A stretch of 64,000 nt of DNA from Aphidius gifuensis (lineage: Eukaryota; Arthropoda; Insecta; Hymenoptera; Braconidae): positions 27,648,555-27,712,554 of the forward strand of contig NC_057789.1 of assembly GCF_014905175.1 (NCBI RefSeq), given 5' to 3'. Each line of letters starts with the position of its first letter. Positions within the stretch are counted from its first letter, which is position 1. Of this stretch, positions 1 through 9,700 are shown piece by piece. The position numbers were made by a program, and so were the translations under genes. The notes below the pieces were generated by a model, which did not search any database, had not been told where the DNA came from, and worked only from the letters and a program-made list of their open reading frames with translations.

Positions 1-62
1 CAAGTATAACCAATTTTTTTTTTAAAATGAATTGACGCATAGGACATCGGATTTAACTTGAT

Positions 63-177
63 GAAACTTAGACAAAATAAGAAGCCCTGTGGTCTACTGG
101 TCAAGGCTTTTGCCTGGAAAGCAAAAGACCCGGGTTCGATTCCCGGCGGAGAAACTTCGTTGTTTTTTCTAAGTTTC
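63..177. repeat. Imperfect inverted repeat enclosing a tRNA-like fold
   Basis: GAAACTTAGA at 63-72 is the exact reverse complement of TCTAAGTTTC at 168-177. Further in, GAAG (81-84) can pair with CTTC (155-158), and CC (85-86) with GG (148-149) across a bulge. The tRNA-like core lies between the arms, so a transcript could form a tRNA-like domain on an extended stem. The pairing is seen directly. Whether it folds or is transcribed is inference. Confidence 0.6.
83..154 (+). tRNA. tRNA-like sequence (degenerate tRNA or tRNA-derived element)
   Basis: The core follows tRNA layout. It has T8 and a D-arm (GTCT at 92-95 pairing with AGGC at 104-107). The anticodon arm pairs TTTGC (109-113) with GCAAA (121-125) around a 7-base loop CTGGAAA, giving U33 and anticodon GGA (116-118). 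There is a 4-base variable loop and a perfect T-arm, CCGGG-TTCGATT-CCCGG (130-146). A near-consensus box A and an exact box B (GGTTCGATTCC) are present. Two things argue against a working tRNA-Ser: there is no long class II variable arm, and the 7-base acceptor stem pairs poorly (AGCCCTG against CGGAGAA). The body resembles tRNA-Gly more than tRNA-Ser. It could be a decayed tRNA, the head of a SINE, or part of the adjacent mobile unit. Confidence 0.55.
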
Positions 178-249
178 TGGTTTTTTTCAAAAATTCGAAA
201 ATATTCGAAAATTTATTACAAGTGTTAAAATAATTTATTAATTAAAAAA

Positions 250-1309
250 ATGTTTCCTGACGATTTAGAAAAAGTATTTAAAATAAATAATCCTGCAGAC
301 TATGAAAATCTAACTAAATATAGATTAGAATTGTTTATTGAAGGCCAAAAAATTTGGCAAAAAAGAAAACTGCAGCGATTAAAATTTGACAAGCTCATTA
401 ATACTGAGAAAACAAATGAAATGCTTGTCAATAAAATATTTTTTGGCAATTATGTAAGTAACAAAAAACAAGAAAAAATTAATAATAATAAAGAAAAACA
501 GATAATTAAAAAAAAAGAAAAAATAAATTCGCCAGTAAATATAAAATAAAAGCATTAATTAGAAAAAAAAAAATTGAAGACAAATTAAAAAAAAATAAAG
601 AAGAGAAAAAACAAGATAACAATAAGGAAAAATTGGTTAAAAATTTAAAAAATAACAATAACAATAACCAACGTATTGACGGAAAAAAAAGAAGGCAATT
701 GAAACGAATTCTTATAGGTAAAAATGACGAAAAATTTGATGCTGATGCTCCTGTTGTTGCTCCTGTTGCTGATCCTAGTGCTGCTAATGATAATAAAGAG
801 GAAAAAAAAAAGAAAAAAAAATCATTAAAAATAATTAAAGAGAAGAAAAATAAAAAAAAAACCATCGTTGCACTTGGTGATACAAACATATCCAAGTGGA
901 TGCGGGGTTGCATACGTGTGGCGTTAAAAAGAATAGAGAAAGCTCTATTTAGAAGAGCTCAACAATCTAAATCAACAATCAAAATTGTTCATACGGATGA
1001 ATATCATACCACCAAAATGTGCAGTACATGTAACAGCGAATGTACAAAAAGTAAATCACCCGATAGGTAAGAATTAATTTTATTATATTTATTTATTTTC
1101 TTTGATTATTTATTTATTCCTTTATTTATTTATTTATTTATTCATTTATTTATTTATTCAATTATTGTTGTAATTTTTATTTTTTCAGGTACCTCCTGTG
1201 CGTGTCTTATACGCGGAGAAATTTTTTACGAATTTTCTCCGAATCAACTTGGGTGGAGAAACGTTCGGAAATATTTCTCCGCAATAACAATAAGCGGAGA
1301 AACGCGTGA
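250..1309 (+). pseudogene. Fanzor (eukaryotic TnpB-like) nuclease, 5'-truncated and frame-broken
   Basis: Fanzor proteins are eukaryotic relatives of IS605 TnpB. Characterised members are RNA-guided DNA nucleases carried by mobile elements. Residues 1-70 of the first segment (250-549) contain a YENLTKYRLELF stretch, then RKLQRLKFDKLINTEK and LVNKI, matching the helical part before RuvC-II. The second segment is open in another frame from 510 to 1067. It holds a long Lys/Asn-rich insertion, then ALGDTNISKWMRG at the RuvC-II position, and TDEYHTTKMCSTCNSEC, the Asp-Glu plus first Cys pair of the zinc ribbon. A consensus donor (1067) and acceptor (1188) would continue the frame to a stop at 1307-1309. 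The second half of the ribbon is poor (one Cys) and no NRD-type RuvC-III is visible. RuvC-I is also absent. The frames disagree across the A-run near 508-523. I infer a decayed copy. A homopolymer error could explain the frame break but not the missing ends. Confidence 0.75.
1067..1188 (+). other. Candidate 122-base intron inside the Fanzor relic
   Basis: The exon would end ...GATAG with donor GTAAGAATT. The interior is TTTA-rich, and the acceptor is TTTTTTCAG. Removing it joins AG to G (AGG, Arg) and keeps the zinc-ribbon frame open for another 40 codons, whereas reading through meets TAA at 1068-1070. This is the only canonical GT-AG pair I see that extends the frame. Confidence 0.5.
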
Positions 1310-1748
1310 AAAAAAAAATTTTACCGCAGAGCACATTCATAAATTTAAAGAAACGATCACGGGAGTTTTGCAGACAAAGTACCTTAGGTATATCAACTTT
1401 TTTGAAAAAAAGTGTCTTCAAATTTTAATTTAAAAAAAAAAAAATAAACATCATTATGCTTTGCGTTATGTAACAATTAATAATTAGTCATTTTTTTTTG
1501 GAAAAAGGGTGGAGAGATTTGTCCGCCATTTTTCCAACCGTGTGAAGAAATAATTTTACTGCTGAGAAATTTTTTCTGAAATGAACGACGAGGAGAAATT
1601 TTTTCGTCGTTTCTCCGAATCAACTTCGGTAAGAGAACGTTCGGAAATATTTCTCCGCGAAAAAAAACACACGCGGAGAAACATGGGAAAAAAATAATTT
1701 TACAGCGGAAAAATTCTTCCGAAATAAACGACGAGGAGAAAATTTCTC
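1212..1748. repeat. Diverged direct repeats rich in CGGAGAAA / TTTCTCCG
   Basis: A unit containing TTCTCCGAATCAACTT, then AACGTTCGGAAATATTTCT and a GCGGAGAAAC segment followed by an A-run and ATTTTAC, occurs at about 1212-1328 and again at about 1590-1708. A second pair shares ACGACGAGGAGAAA at 1553-1602 and 1698-1748, giving a period near 145 bases. CGGAGAA and its complement alternate, so short hairpins are possible throughout. The same motif is found at 148-154, next to the tRNA-like fold. It may be the non-coding end of the mobile unit that carried the Fanzor gene. Confidence 0.6.
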
Positions 1749-1777
1749 CATTCATTTCTCGGCATGGGTCAATTTGG

Positions 1778-1867
1778 GAGAAATTCGGGGTAATCGCGGA
1801 GAAATTCGGAGTAATCGCGGAGAAATTCGGAGTAATCACGGAGAAATTCGGACAAATTCGGAGAAAT
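1778..1867. repeat. 21-base tandem repeat, about 4.3 copies
   Basis: Units begin GAGAAATTCGG and continue RGTAATCRCG. Copies are at 1778-1798, 1799-1819, 1820-1840 and a degenerate 20-base copy at 1841-1860, followed by a partial copy GAGAAAT. The unit is a derivative of the surrounding CGGAGAAA repeats. A minus-strand frame across it yields a 7-residue peptide repeat, which I treat as a by-product. Confidence 0.85.
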
Positions 1868-4620
1868 ATTTTTACCAGGGTAATGTCACATTCTTTGAAT
1901 TCTTTAAAAATGAATGAAAATAACTTTCAAGCACTTGAAGAATAATAATAAATTCAACTGGAATAAATTCTTGAAATACAGAATTTCATTAATAATATAA
2001 ACTTAATAACTATAATCTCTTACTAATTACATTTAAATCGTTAATCTTGCAAGATCGATAAATTAATAGGGTTAAGTAATTAAAATTGAATGTGATTAGC
2101 ATTAATGTTCGATGGTCATTCACTGAATTTTGATAGATAGGCAGATGTCGTAATATGCGGTTAATATTAATTCACAGTCAATGAATATTGAAATTAATAC
2201 ATGCAGACAATCAATTCGAGATCAAAGTTTACACATTATATTATTATCAAATTTTACCATATCATGATACAAAGTCACTAATAAATTTTCTTTTGTTCAA
2301 TTTTGTTAAAATATCTGATTATACAGTAACAGATATTCAAGTATAAACTATTAAATAATAACTTAACATATTTACATCATTACTTGTAATTATCTATTTT
2401 AAAATTCTGATAACATAGTATGATTAAATGACAAAGTATAAATAAGATCTTTTTAAATAATTAAATGAATTAATAATAAAAAATAAAATTCAATTATCGT
2501 TAAGCTCTAATTGAATGATATTTTTCAATAAGACAAAATTCAATTTTCATTGAATACACAAGATATTCCTTCAATTTTATTTCAATTGTATAACAAGACA
2601 TTTTCTTTTGTTCATTGAAATAGATATTGTAGAATACAAGTTCTATCATCCGTATTATCTTCGGTAATTCACCTATTGATAATTTAACAATAAGTATCTG
2701 GTACAACGAATACGTCTTTATGCACCGAAAACTTTGAGATGTAACTTGTTCGTAATGGAGTATACAATCGGATATATAATTCCATGGTCTATTGTTGTTA
2801 TACTTTGTAACATATTATACGAACTTTGGTTAGCTGAACATTCGCTCAAATTTAGATTATAATAGGCCATATTGTGAAAACACAAGCTGGAAATGAATGA
2901 TTGTTTGATATATAAATTATAAAATGATTGAATAATATTCTACTTTGTAAAATAATCCATATAATTTATTAATTTATCATGCTTTTTAAAAAATTAAATT
3001 TCAATTTTTTAAATGTCATTTATTTAATTACACATTTATAATGATTGTAAAAAAAAAATATAATAGATAAAATGAATTTTATTTTGTGTTGAAATCTATA
3101 TAAGTATTGTAAGAATAATTTTTGTTGAAAAATACTTGACCGAACAACGGAATGTAGAGCAAAGTTAACAACTCGAAGAGAACATTATTTGTGTATATAT
3201 ATAATAAATTTTAAAAGGCATAAAAAAGAGCATAAAAATCACATAAATCATATTTACGAGTGGTATCGAAAATTCTGTCGACATAAAATATATAAAAGAA
3301 GTATATGTTGAAAATGAAAAAAAATGAAGTATTCCATTTTGCACCTCATAATGGAAAAAGGTGAATCTTATGAGCTGAGTCAACACAAGGGATTTAAAAG
3401 TTTTCTATTTTTTTTTTTTTTCAACTTGAAATAGCCATTGGGATTTGTTGGCATCGAGTTTCCGATGGAATATTTCTTTTTTTTTTTTCTTTTTATATAT
3501 ACTTTATAGTTTATATTTGTTTTTTTTTTTATTAAAAACTCTTATTTAATCATATATATTTTTTGATATATTAACTTTATAAATAGGTAAATGCCAACTT
3601 GTTATGAATATTTCAGTGTAATTTATTATTTGAAGCAACTTACTTTACAAACTAATTAAAAGTGACATTTTAAAAGTATGTCATTAGGTGAAATGTGATT
3701 ACAATCTTTAAAAATTGATATACAATCTTTCGCATGATGAAAAAGAAAAAAATAATCTTCGTCAACCTCATTTTTTTTTTCTTCAGACAATGCACACAAT
3801 TGTTTATTTTTTTTTATAAATAAATTCAGCATTAAAAAAATGATGGGATTTCTCCTATTCAAAAGTAGATTCAGGTAGAGTTTTTTTTTTTATTTTACAT
3901 ACATGAAGTCAGCTAATTTTCCAGTGTAAAAAATAAAAAAAATAAAAAAAAACAAAACTAGTGTGACGAATCAAATGCTTTTTGTTGTTTTGGTAATCAA
4001 AGAGTACTTGAAATATAAAATAAAAATATAAAAACAAATATAAAAAAGACCTTACACAAATGAAGAATAAAAAAATAAAAAAAAATAAAACAACAAGAGG
4101 TCCGTTGACCCGTTGACACACTTTTATCCGTATCAAGTTAAGTCGTGCTACCTCTTCGTGCCACAATGACTGGACTTTAGTTTTACTATAGAACCTTTGC
4201 TTTATTCTACTGTTAAAATTTTTATTTCTTTTTGTTCATTGTTATTTTATTTTATTTAATTTTTATTTATATTTATTTATTTTTTTTCTTTTCTTTGCTT
4301 AATTCTTGGCTCACTGGTTTTCATCGTGAGCTCCATTTCCCTGAATAAAATATAATTGCTTGCGTGCATTCATGTGCAAAATGAAGGGTAAAATTAAATA
4401 ATACATTTGGGGTTAATTTATTTTGAATTTTCCCGCTATAGAATCATGATAAGGTCACCGAGCACATATTTTATTACTCTTCAATTTTGTTGTATATATA
4501 CCGTTTGTCTTTATTACTGCATAAGATTTTTTTTTTCCTCTAAATGTTTATCATTATAATTTTTTTACTTATATTTTTTATTTACAACATTTCACTTTTT
4601 CATAATGTAGTTTTACACGC
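1868..4620. other. AT-rich non-coding stretch
   Basis: I see nothing gene-like here. The open frames, mostly antisense, translate to Phe/Ile/Lys/Tyr-rich peptides made of homopolymer runs. A short direct repeat CGTTGACC/CGTTGACA lies near 4103-4117. Confidence 0.6.
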
Positions 4621-4634
4621 AAGATAATAAACAC

Positions 4635-4739
4635 ATGCCGTTGAAGATTTTGAAGCCAAGAAGAGAGGCCAAGTGGGGTCGTCTCGTGCACTTGGCGTGT
4701 ATACTTGGAGTCGTCTCCGAACTGGCCTCGACTGTATGA
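4635..4739 (+). CDS. Candidate 34-residue small ORF in a GC-richer island
   Basis: ATG at 4635 opens MPLKILKPRREAK, followed by the hydrophobic stretch LVHLACILGVVSEL, and stops at 4737-4739. Layout is a basic N-terminus followed by one short membrane-like or amphipathic helix. The island (about 4620-4765) has far more G and C than its surroundings. The minus strand is also open across it (a QFGDDSKYTRQVH-type frame after a possible acceptor CATACAG), so strand and coding status are undecided. No family recognised. It could equally be a conserved regulatory element. Confidence 0.2.
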   Translation: MPLKILKPRREAKWGRLVHLACILGVVSELASTV

Positions 4740-4990
4740 CTAACCTACATAGCCATACTCATATATAAATACATATTTTTTTTCTCAAACAAGAATTATA
4801 TATGTACCATATATATATCGACTACAAATTATCATTATTTTGTCCACTTTCGTTGCAAGCTTAAAAATCACTGTCCATTTTAAAAGTGCATCATGTTCTC
4901 GGTCATTAAATAAACATCTATCTTTAATTTTACTTATAAAAAAACACTTGTGCACAATGATAATCAAATTGTAGTCAGTGTTTATTTTCA

Positions 4991-4993
4991 AAA

Positions 4994-5025
<32 letters not shown>

Positions 5026-5034
5026 CAAAATGAT
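4991..5034. repeat. (AAAT)n microsatellite
   Basis: About eleven near-perfect copies of a 4-base AAAT unit, ending at ATAATCAAAA. Confidence 0.9.
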
Positions 5035-5517
5035 GATAGACCGGTTTTAAAAAAATACATGCGAGACGAAACGTTCTACTTTTTTTTTTATTATTACATA
5101 CTTTAACCTAGACAAAACTTCCGCTCGATATAATATAGAACAAAGTAATGTCTATATGAATTGTGATAAAATAAAATAGTCACAATTTTTTATAAGTCAT
5201 GTTTTTATATACTTTATATTATCAACAATTACCCTGTAAAATTTTTTCTTATCAAACAAATAAAAATTAATTAACAGAAGTAAATATTCATTTATTATTT
5301 TAATAATAATCTTCTTTTTCATTTATCTATGTGTAACATATAAATTTAAGTGAGAAATTATTTGTAATATTTATTTTATCCTGAAACATTAAAATTATTT
5401 TTATAATAATTTTTTTTTATAATAAATTATCATTACGTGAGTTTACTACTAACCGATAGAGACAAACAATTTTTTATTTTTTAATTAATAATTTCTGAAC
5501 TCAATTTAATAGAGCAG

Positions 5518-5799
5518 ATGATCAAAAGATTTTTTTTTTTTTTCTTTTACATCGATCCCCGGATTAGTTTACCGCTTACTCAGGTAAACGTGACATTTGC
5601 AATCAGAATTCTCATCATTCAGTTGCACTGGGTATCTTTGGTTGTTTTCCAGTTAAAATCGATAGGGTCTTGTGAACGATACAAATTGTCCTCAAGAAAC
5701 AATGCATTGTGTATTTTATTGTTTCAGCTGATATATATATTTATTGTGATAGGACTATTATGTTGGAGAAAGCATTGTTTTTACTGTTATTCAAAATAA
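5518..5799 (+). CDS. Doubtful 93-codon ORF with internal splice-like sites
   Basis: ATG at 5518 follows GCAG. The first residues are a poly-Phe run coded by a T-tract, the middle is mixed (LTQVNVTFAIR, QLKSIGSCERY), and the end is strongly hydrophobic (LIYIFIVIGLLCW). A good donor sequence, CTCAG|GTAAAC, lies at 5583/5584 and an acceptor-like TTGTTTCAG ends at 5727, so part of the frame may be intronic. No family recognised. It may be an accidental frame, because the T-run supplies much of its length. Confidence 0.15.
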   Translation: MIKRFFFFFFYIDPRISLPLTQVNVTFAIRILIIQLHWVSLVVFQLKSIGSCERYKLSSRNNALCILLFQLIYIFIVIGLLCWRKHCFYCYSK

Positions 5800-6455
5800 A
5801 TATAAAAATAAAAATTGTATATATAGATTTTTTATTTAGCTATTCAAATGTTGGATATTAAAATCAAGCTTTTTAATTTCAATAGCTCAATGGAAAATAA
5901 GGCCGATTTCAACTGATCAATTGAATTTATATATATATTTTTTTTTCGACACGCTTTGTAATAAAAAATGATCAACTTTGCCTTTTTTACTTTCATCAAC
6001 TCTATTGATTTTATTTGCTCATATATAGGTCATCAATGAATAATAAAACTTTGTAAATGTCATATTTAATTTATTGATGGGTATAATGATGATAATCAGA
6101 ATCAATTGGAATATAAAATTCAACAAATTTGCAAAATAAATCAAAATGCATGTTAAAACTAAAAATAAAGTTTCACTTTGAAGTTGAAATAATAATTAAT
6201 AATAATTATTATTACAAAAAAAAAAAAAAAAATCATATTTATAAATTAAGTGGAGTGCAAACCTACAAAATATTTTTGTTCCAATTATAATAGAATGATT
6301 TAAAAAAAACATGGTTAAACTTTAAAAAATTTGTAATGTTTTCTGTTCTAAGCAGACAACAGAATAAAAGTTAGAGTAGAGTATGAGCTTAACCTTGTAT
6401 TGCGACCGATTGTAAGTTTGATGTATTGTATTTATATATATATATTTTTTAACAG
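5800..6455. other. AT-rich non-coding stretch
   Basis: Nothing gene-like seen. The last 40 bases form a TA/T-rich tract ending in AACAG, which could serve as the acceptor of the next feature. Confidence 0.5.
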
Positions 6456-6543
6456 AATGTCTGTGGACACGTTTACAAAGAAAACACCGCAGGCGTTTAT
6501 TCGTATACGGTTGTAGTAGAGTAATATCGTGCAGACGAGTGAG
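6456..6543 (+). other. Candidate 88-base exon bracketed by splice signals
   Basis: A TATATATATTTTTTAACAG acceptor tract ends at 6455, and GAG|GTGAGC gives a consensus donor at 6543/6544. The segment is much richer in G and C than its flanks. Three readings are possible. Frame one gives NVCGHVYKENTAGVYSY and then a stop at 6522-6524, as a last coding exon would. The frame starting at 6458 stays open through the donor but is Arg-rich and looks unnatural. As an untranslated exon it needs no frame. I do not recognise the peptide. The paired splice sites are the evidence. Confidence 0.3.
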
Positions 6544-6770
6544 GTGAGCCCCACCTTCTTGTGTACCGATCCAGTAAACATCATCGTACTCAAGACGACC
6601 ACTACCCTCCCTCTCTTTCTCTCGCTCTTATTTATTTATTTATTTATTTTTTCCATTTTTATTTTCCTCGACACCGCTGTGCCATCATCACGCCCCTAGT
6701 CGACCCGATTTCCTGACCTACTGTCAAGCCAAAGTCGTTCACTACGAACGGATGTGTAACTTAATCATCT
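6544..6770. other. GC-richer island with a pyrimidine tract
   Basis: This island continues from the exon candidate. It includes a CCCTCCCTCTCTTTCTCTC tract (GAGA-type sequence on the other strand) and an (ATTT)n run near 6629-6650. A stretch with several CpG steps follows. I see no convincing frame. It could be promoter or enhancer DNA. Confidence 0.35.
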
Positions 6771-9700
6771 TTCAATATTATCCGTGATTTAACTTGAAAC
6801 TGTATCAATAATTTTTTTTTTTTTCTAGAATTCATAACGTAAATACAGTCATCATTACTGTAATTAGATGGTACAAAATAATTGATTATCTTTTCTATAA
6901 TCAATTTATATTTTTTTAATTTAAAAACTATAAATTCATTATAGAAATTTTATAAATAATATACATTTAAATATAATTTATATTATCAACTTGAGAATTT
7001 AGCAAAATAATAAATAAATATTTAAACGTCATAACGGAGTATATTTTTATCTTGAATAATTACTTGATGACATTTATTGTATAAAAAACTGCTTAAATTT
7101 TAAATTTTAAATTTCAAAATGAAAATATAAAATAACTTGTCGAAAAAAAAAAATATATCCAATATATATTTAGAGTAAATGGATAAATCTATTTAAGGTT
7201 GAAACAATAAATTTAAAAGGCAATATTTTTTCGTTAGACAAAACATAGTAAATTTAATGTAAAAAAAAATTGCTTTTTATTTTCATTGAAACAACGATAC
7301 AATATACTTTTAAACAAGACTAATAAAAAAAAAAAAATGATAAACTTGCACTGTTATTATATTGAAAATGTATTTAAAAAAAAAAAATATTAATTTATTT
7401 TTTTAATAATTATTATTGATGATTATAATCATTACGTTTATTATCATTGATGACAATGCGGATATTCTATAAACGTTTATATGTATTTAGATCATGATCC
7501 TTGATGATGTAGTCATAAAGGTCAATCATTGTCCAGTATCTTGGCTTTGATGTAATAGAATAATAGTGTACACTTGAAATATCTTGTCTGCAATTACAAT
7601 TACAATTATAATTCTGTGGAGTACATCAAAGATAAGAACATCACTCATCTTCACCATCACACTGGCTGTATTAAAAGGTTCATCAGCATAACCCTTATTA
7701 AATTCCAGTGATCTTTTACAGACGAGAAACTAATGAACAATAGCAGCATATAATTTTTTAAATAAATATTAAAATGAATAAATATATTCCCATAATTATT
7801 TTTGATTAATAGTACTATAATTTTCAAGTAATATTTTTCAAAAAAATAGTAATAAAAAATATGATAAATATTTTATTTGAATAATATATTATTTACAGAA
7901 ATCAAGTCTGTTTGAATTTAATTTTAGTAGCATATATATATATATATATTGAAGAGAATCAGTTTCCATTTTATTATAGAGGATAAATTGAATATTACAA
8001 ATCTCAAATTTGCTTGACAACTATTTGCTTCTATTCTTGCTTCTATCATTGACAAACACCAATACGTTTTGTCAATAAAACTCATGACCTACGTATAGAA
8101 AGACAAGGCAATATCTTGATAATCAAAGTTATGTGAAATTATACAGTTGGTGAGTATTTGATATTATGATTTGTTACATAAAAGACATTAGAGTATTGTA
8201 TTATATTCATTGAACTGTATAGTCATTGTGATATTGATCTTATATACTTTTTAAGTGACTGTTGAACTTTAAATGAAAAAAAAAAAAAACAGATAATAAA
8301 ATGATGTATCATAGAATATAATTTAGATAGGATCAAACATTTGTGATTGAACCATCGATAGGTGTGTATATATTTTTAAAACTTCCTGTAGAAACAATAA
8401 AATGTTTTAAAAATTTAGTAACCGGAACCAGAACCGTTCTAGCGCTGAAAGAGTAAAAAAAAAATGATCAAAGCAATCGTTAGCAAAAAAATAAACAAAA
8501 CGAAAAACAAAATAATGATGGTGGTGGTGGTGGTGGTGTAGGTAACCGTGGGATCGGTGGTTTTTCTCAACTTACCACGAACTCGATTGGGTGGCGGTGT
8601 AAAATAATAAAACCAACTCGATGAAAAATAAAGAACCATTAAACCAAGAATTAAAAAAATGAAAAATAGATGGTGAAGATAAAAGCCAGACAAAAAATAA
8701 AATTATGTATATTTATAGAATATTATATGAAATTAACTATTGCTAGAATGTATATACTCTTTGATGTCTTGGATTAAGCTCGAAATATGAATTTTGTCTT
8801 GATAATGAATATCTCAATTTTCAGTTGGTACACAGTTTAAAGCTACATGGACTTTCTTGAATTAATACACAAGTGTCTCAACGTGTCTATCAATATTATT
8901 CCAAATATATTGTTCTTTCATAAACAAAAATATTTTTTTCCATATATTAAATTATCCAAACTGTTGAGTTGGAACTAAAAAGCTTACTCAGAAAAGCAAT
9001 GTTATACAGTATGCAAATTTAGCTATAGTAAACATTTGTTTTCAATAAATCTTGTGCTCTTCGAAATAACGTTTCTCAGCTATTAATTATTATAGAGCAA
9101 AATTTCTAGTAAAATAAGCTATAGAGTTTTGATATAAATGACTTTGAAAACATTGTTAATCAAAAAGCGTATGCTATTTCCCAACTGAAGTAAAAATTTA
9201 AATAAACTATTAAATTATTAGCCAGACCCTAACTTTATTTAAAAACTGATTAGACTTTTGAACGCCAATCGACATAGTTGAGCATTATTAAACCTCCACA
9301 GAAATATCGTTATTATATTTTTTTTCCAGTCACTCTATTGGCACTGGCATACTGAGAAAAATTACACGGGTTACAGGAAAATTTATGGGTGAAAATTTGT
9401 AAAGCAGTACCATTAACAAATTTTTTTTTTTCATCAGTTGAATGTATTAAGTTTTTATTCAGCTTTATGAAAAATGCACTAGACGATTGTATAATCGAGT
9501 TTTAAGAATTCATTATCCACAAAATTAGACTGTTGAATAAAAAATGAAAAAAAAAAAAACAACAAATGAAAACAAAATGAAATGAATACGCGGGAAAATA
9601 ACGGGTATAGAGAAAAGATGAAAATAAATAAATGAAGGAAATGTACGGACTCGCTCATAAATATGCTGTCTCATCGTGACGAACGATCAGCTTGAATCTT

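Noticed and set aside
83..154. A functional tRNA-Ser(GGA)
   Set aside because: The anticodon reads GGA, but the class II variable arm is missing and the acceptor stem is poorly paired, so I call it tRNA-like only.
506..913. 135-codon minus-strand frame
   Set aside because: It is the antisense of the Lys/Asn-rich Fanzor segment. Poly-Phe and poly-Leu come from the A-runs of the real strand.
1477..1839. 120-codon minus frame with a repeated ITPNFSA peptide
   Set aside because: It is the translation of the 21-base tandem array and neighbouring repeats, with no independent coding evidence.
1778..1867. CRISPR-like array
   Set aside because: The repeats are directly adjacent with no unique spacers, and the window is eukaryotic in character.
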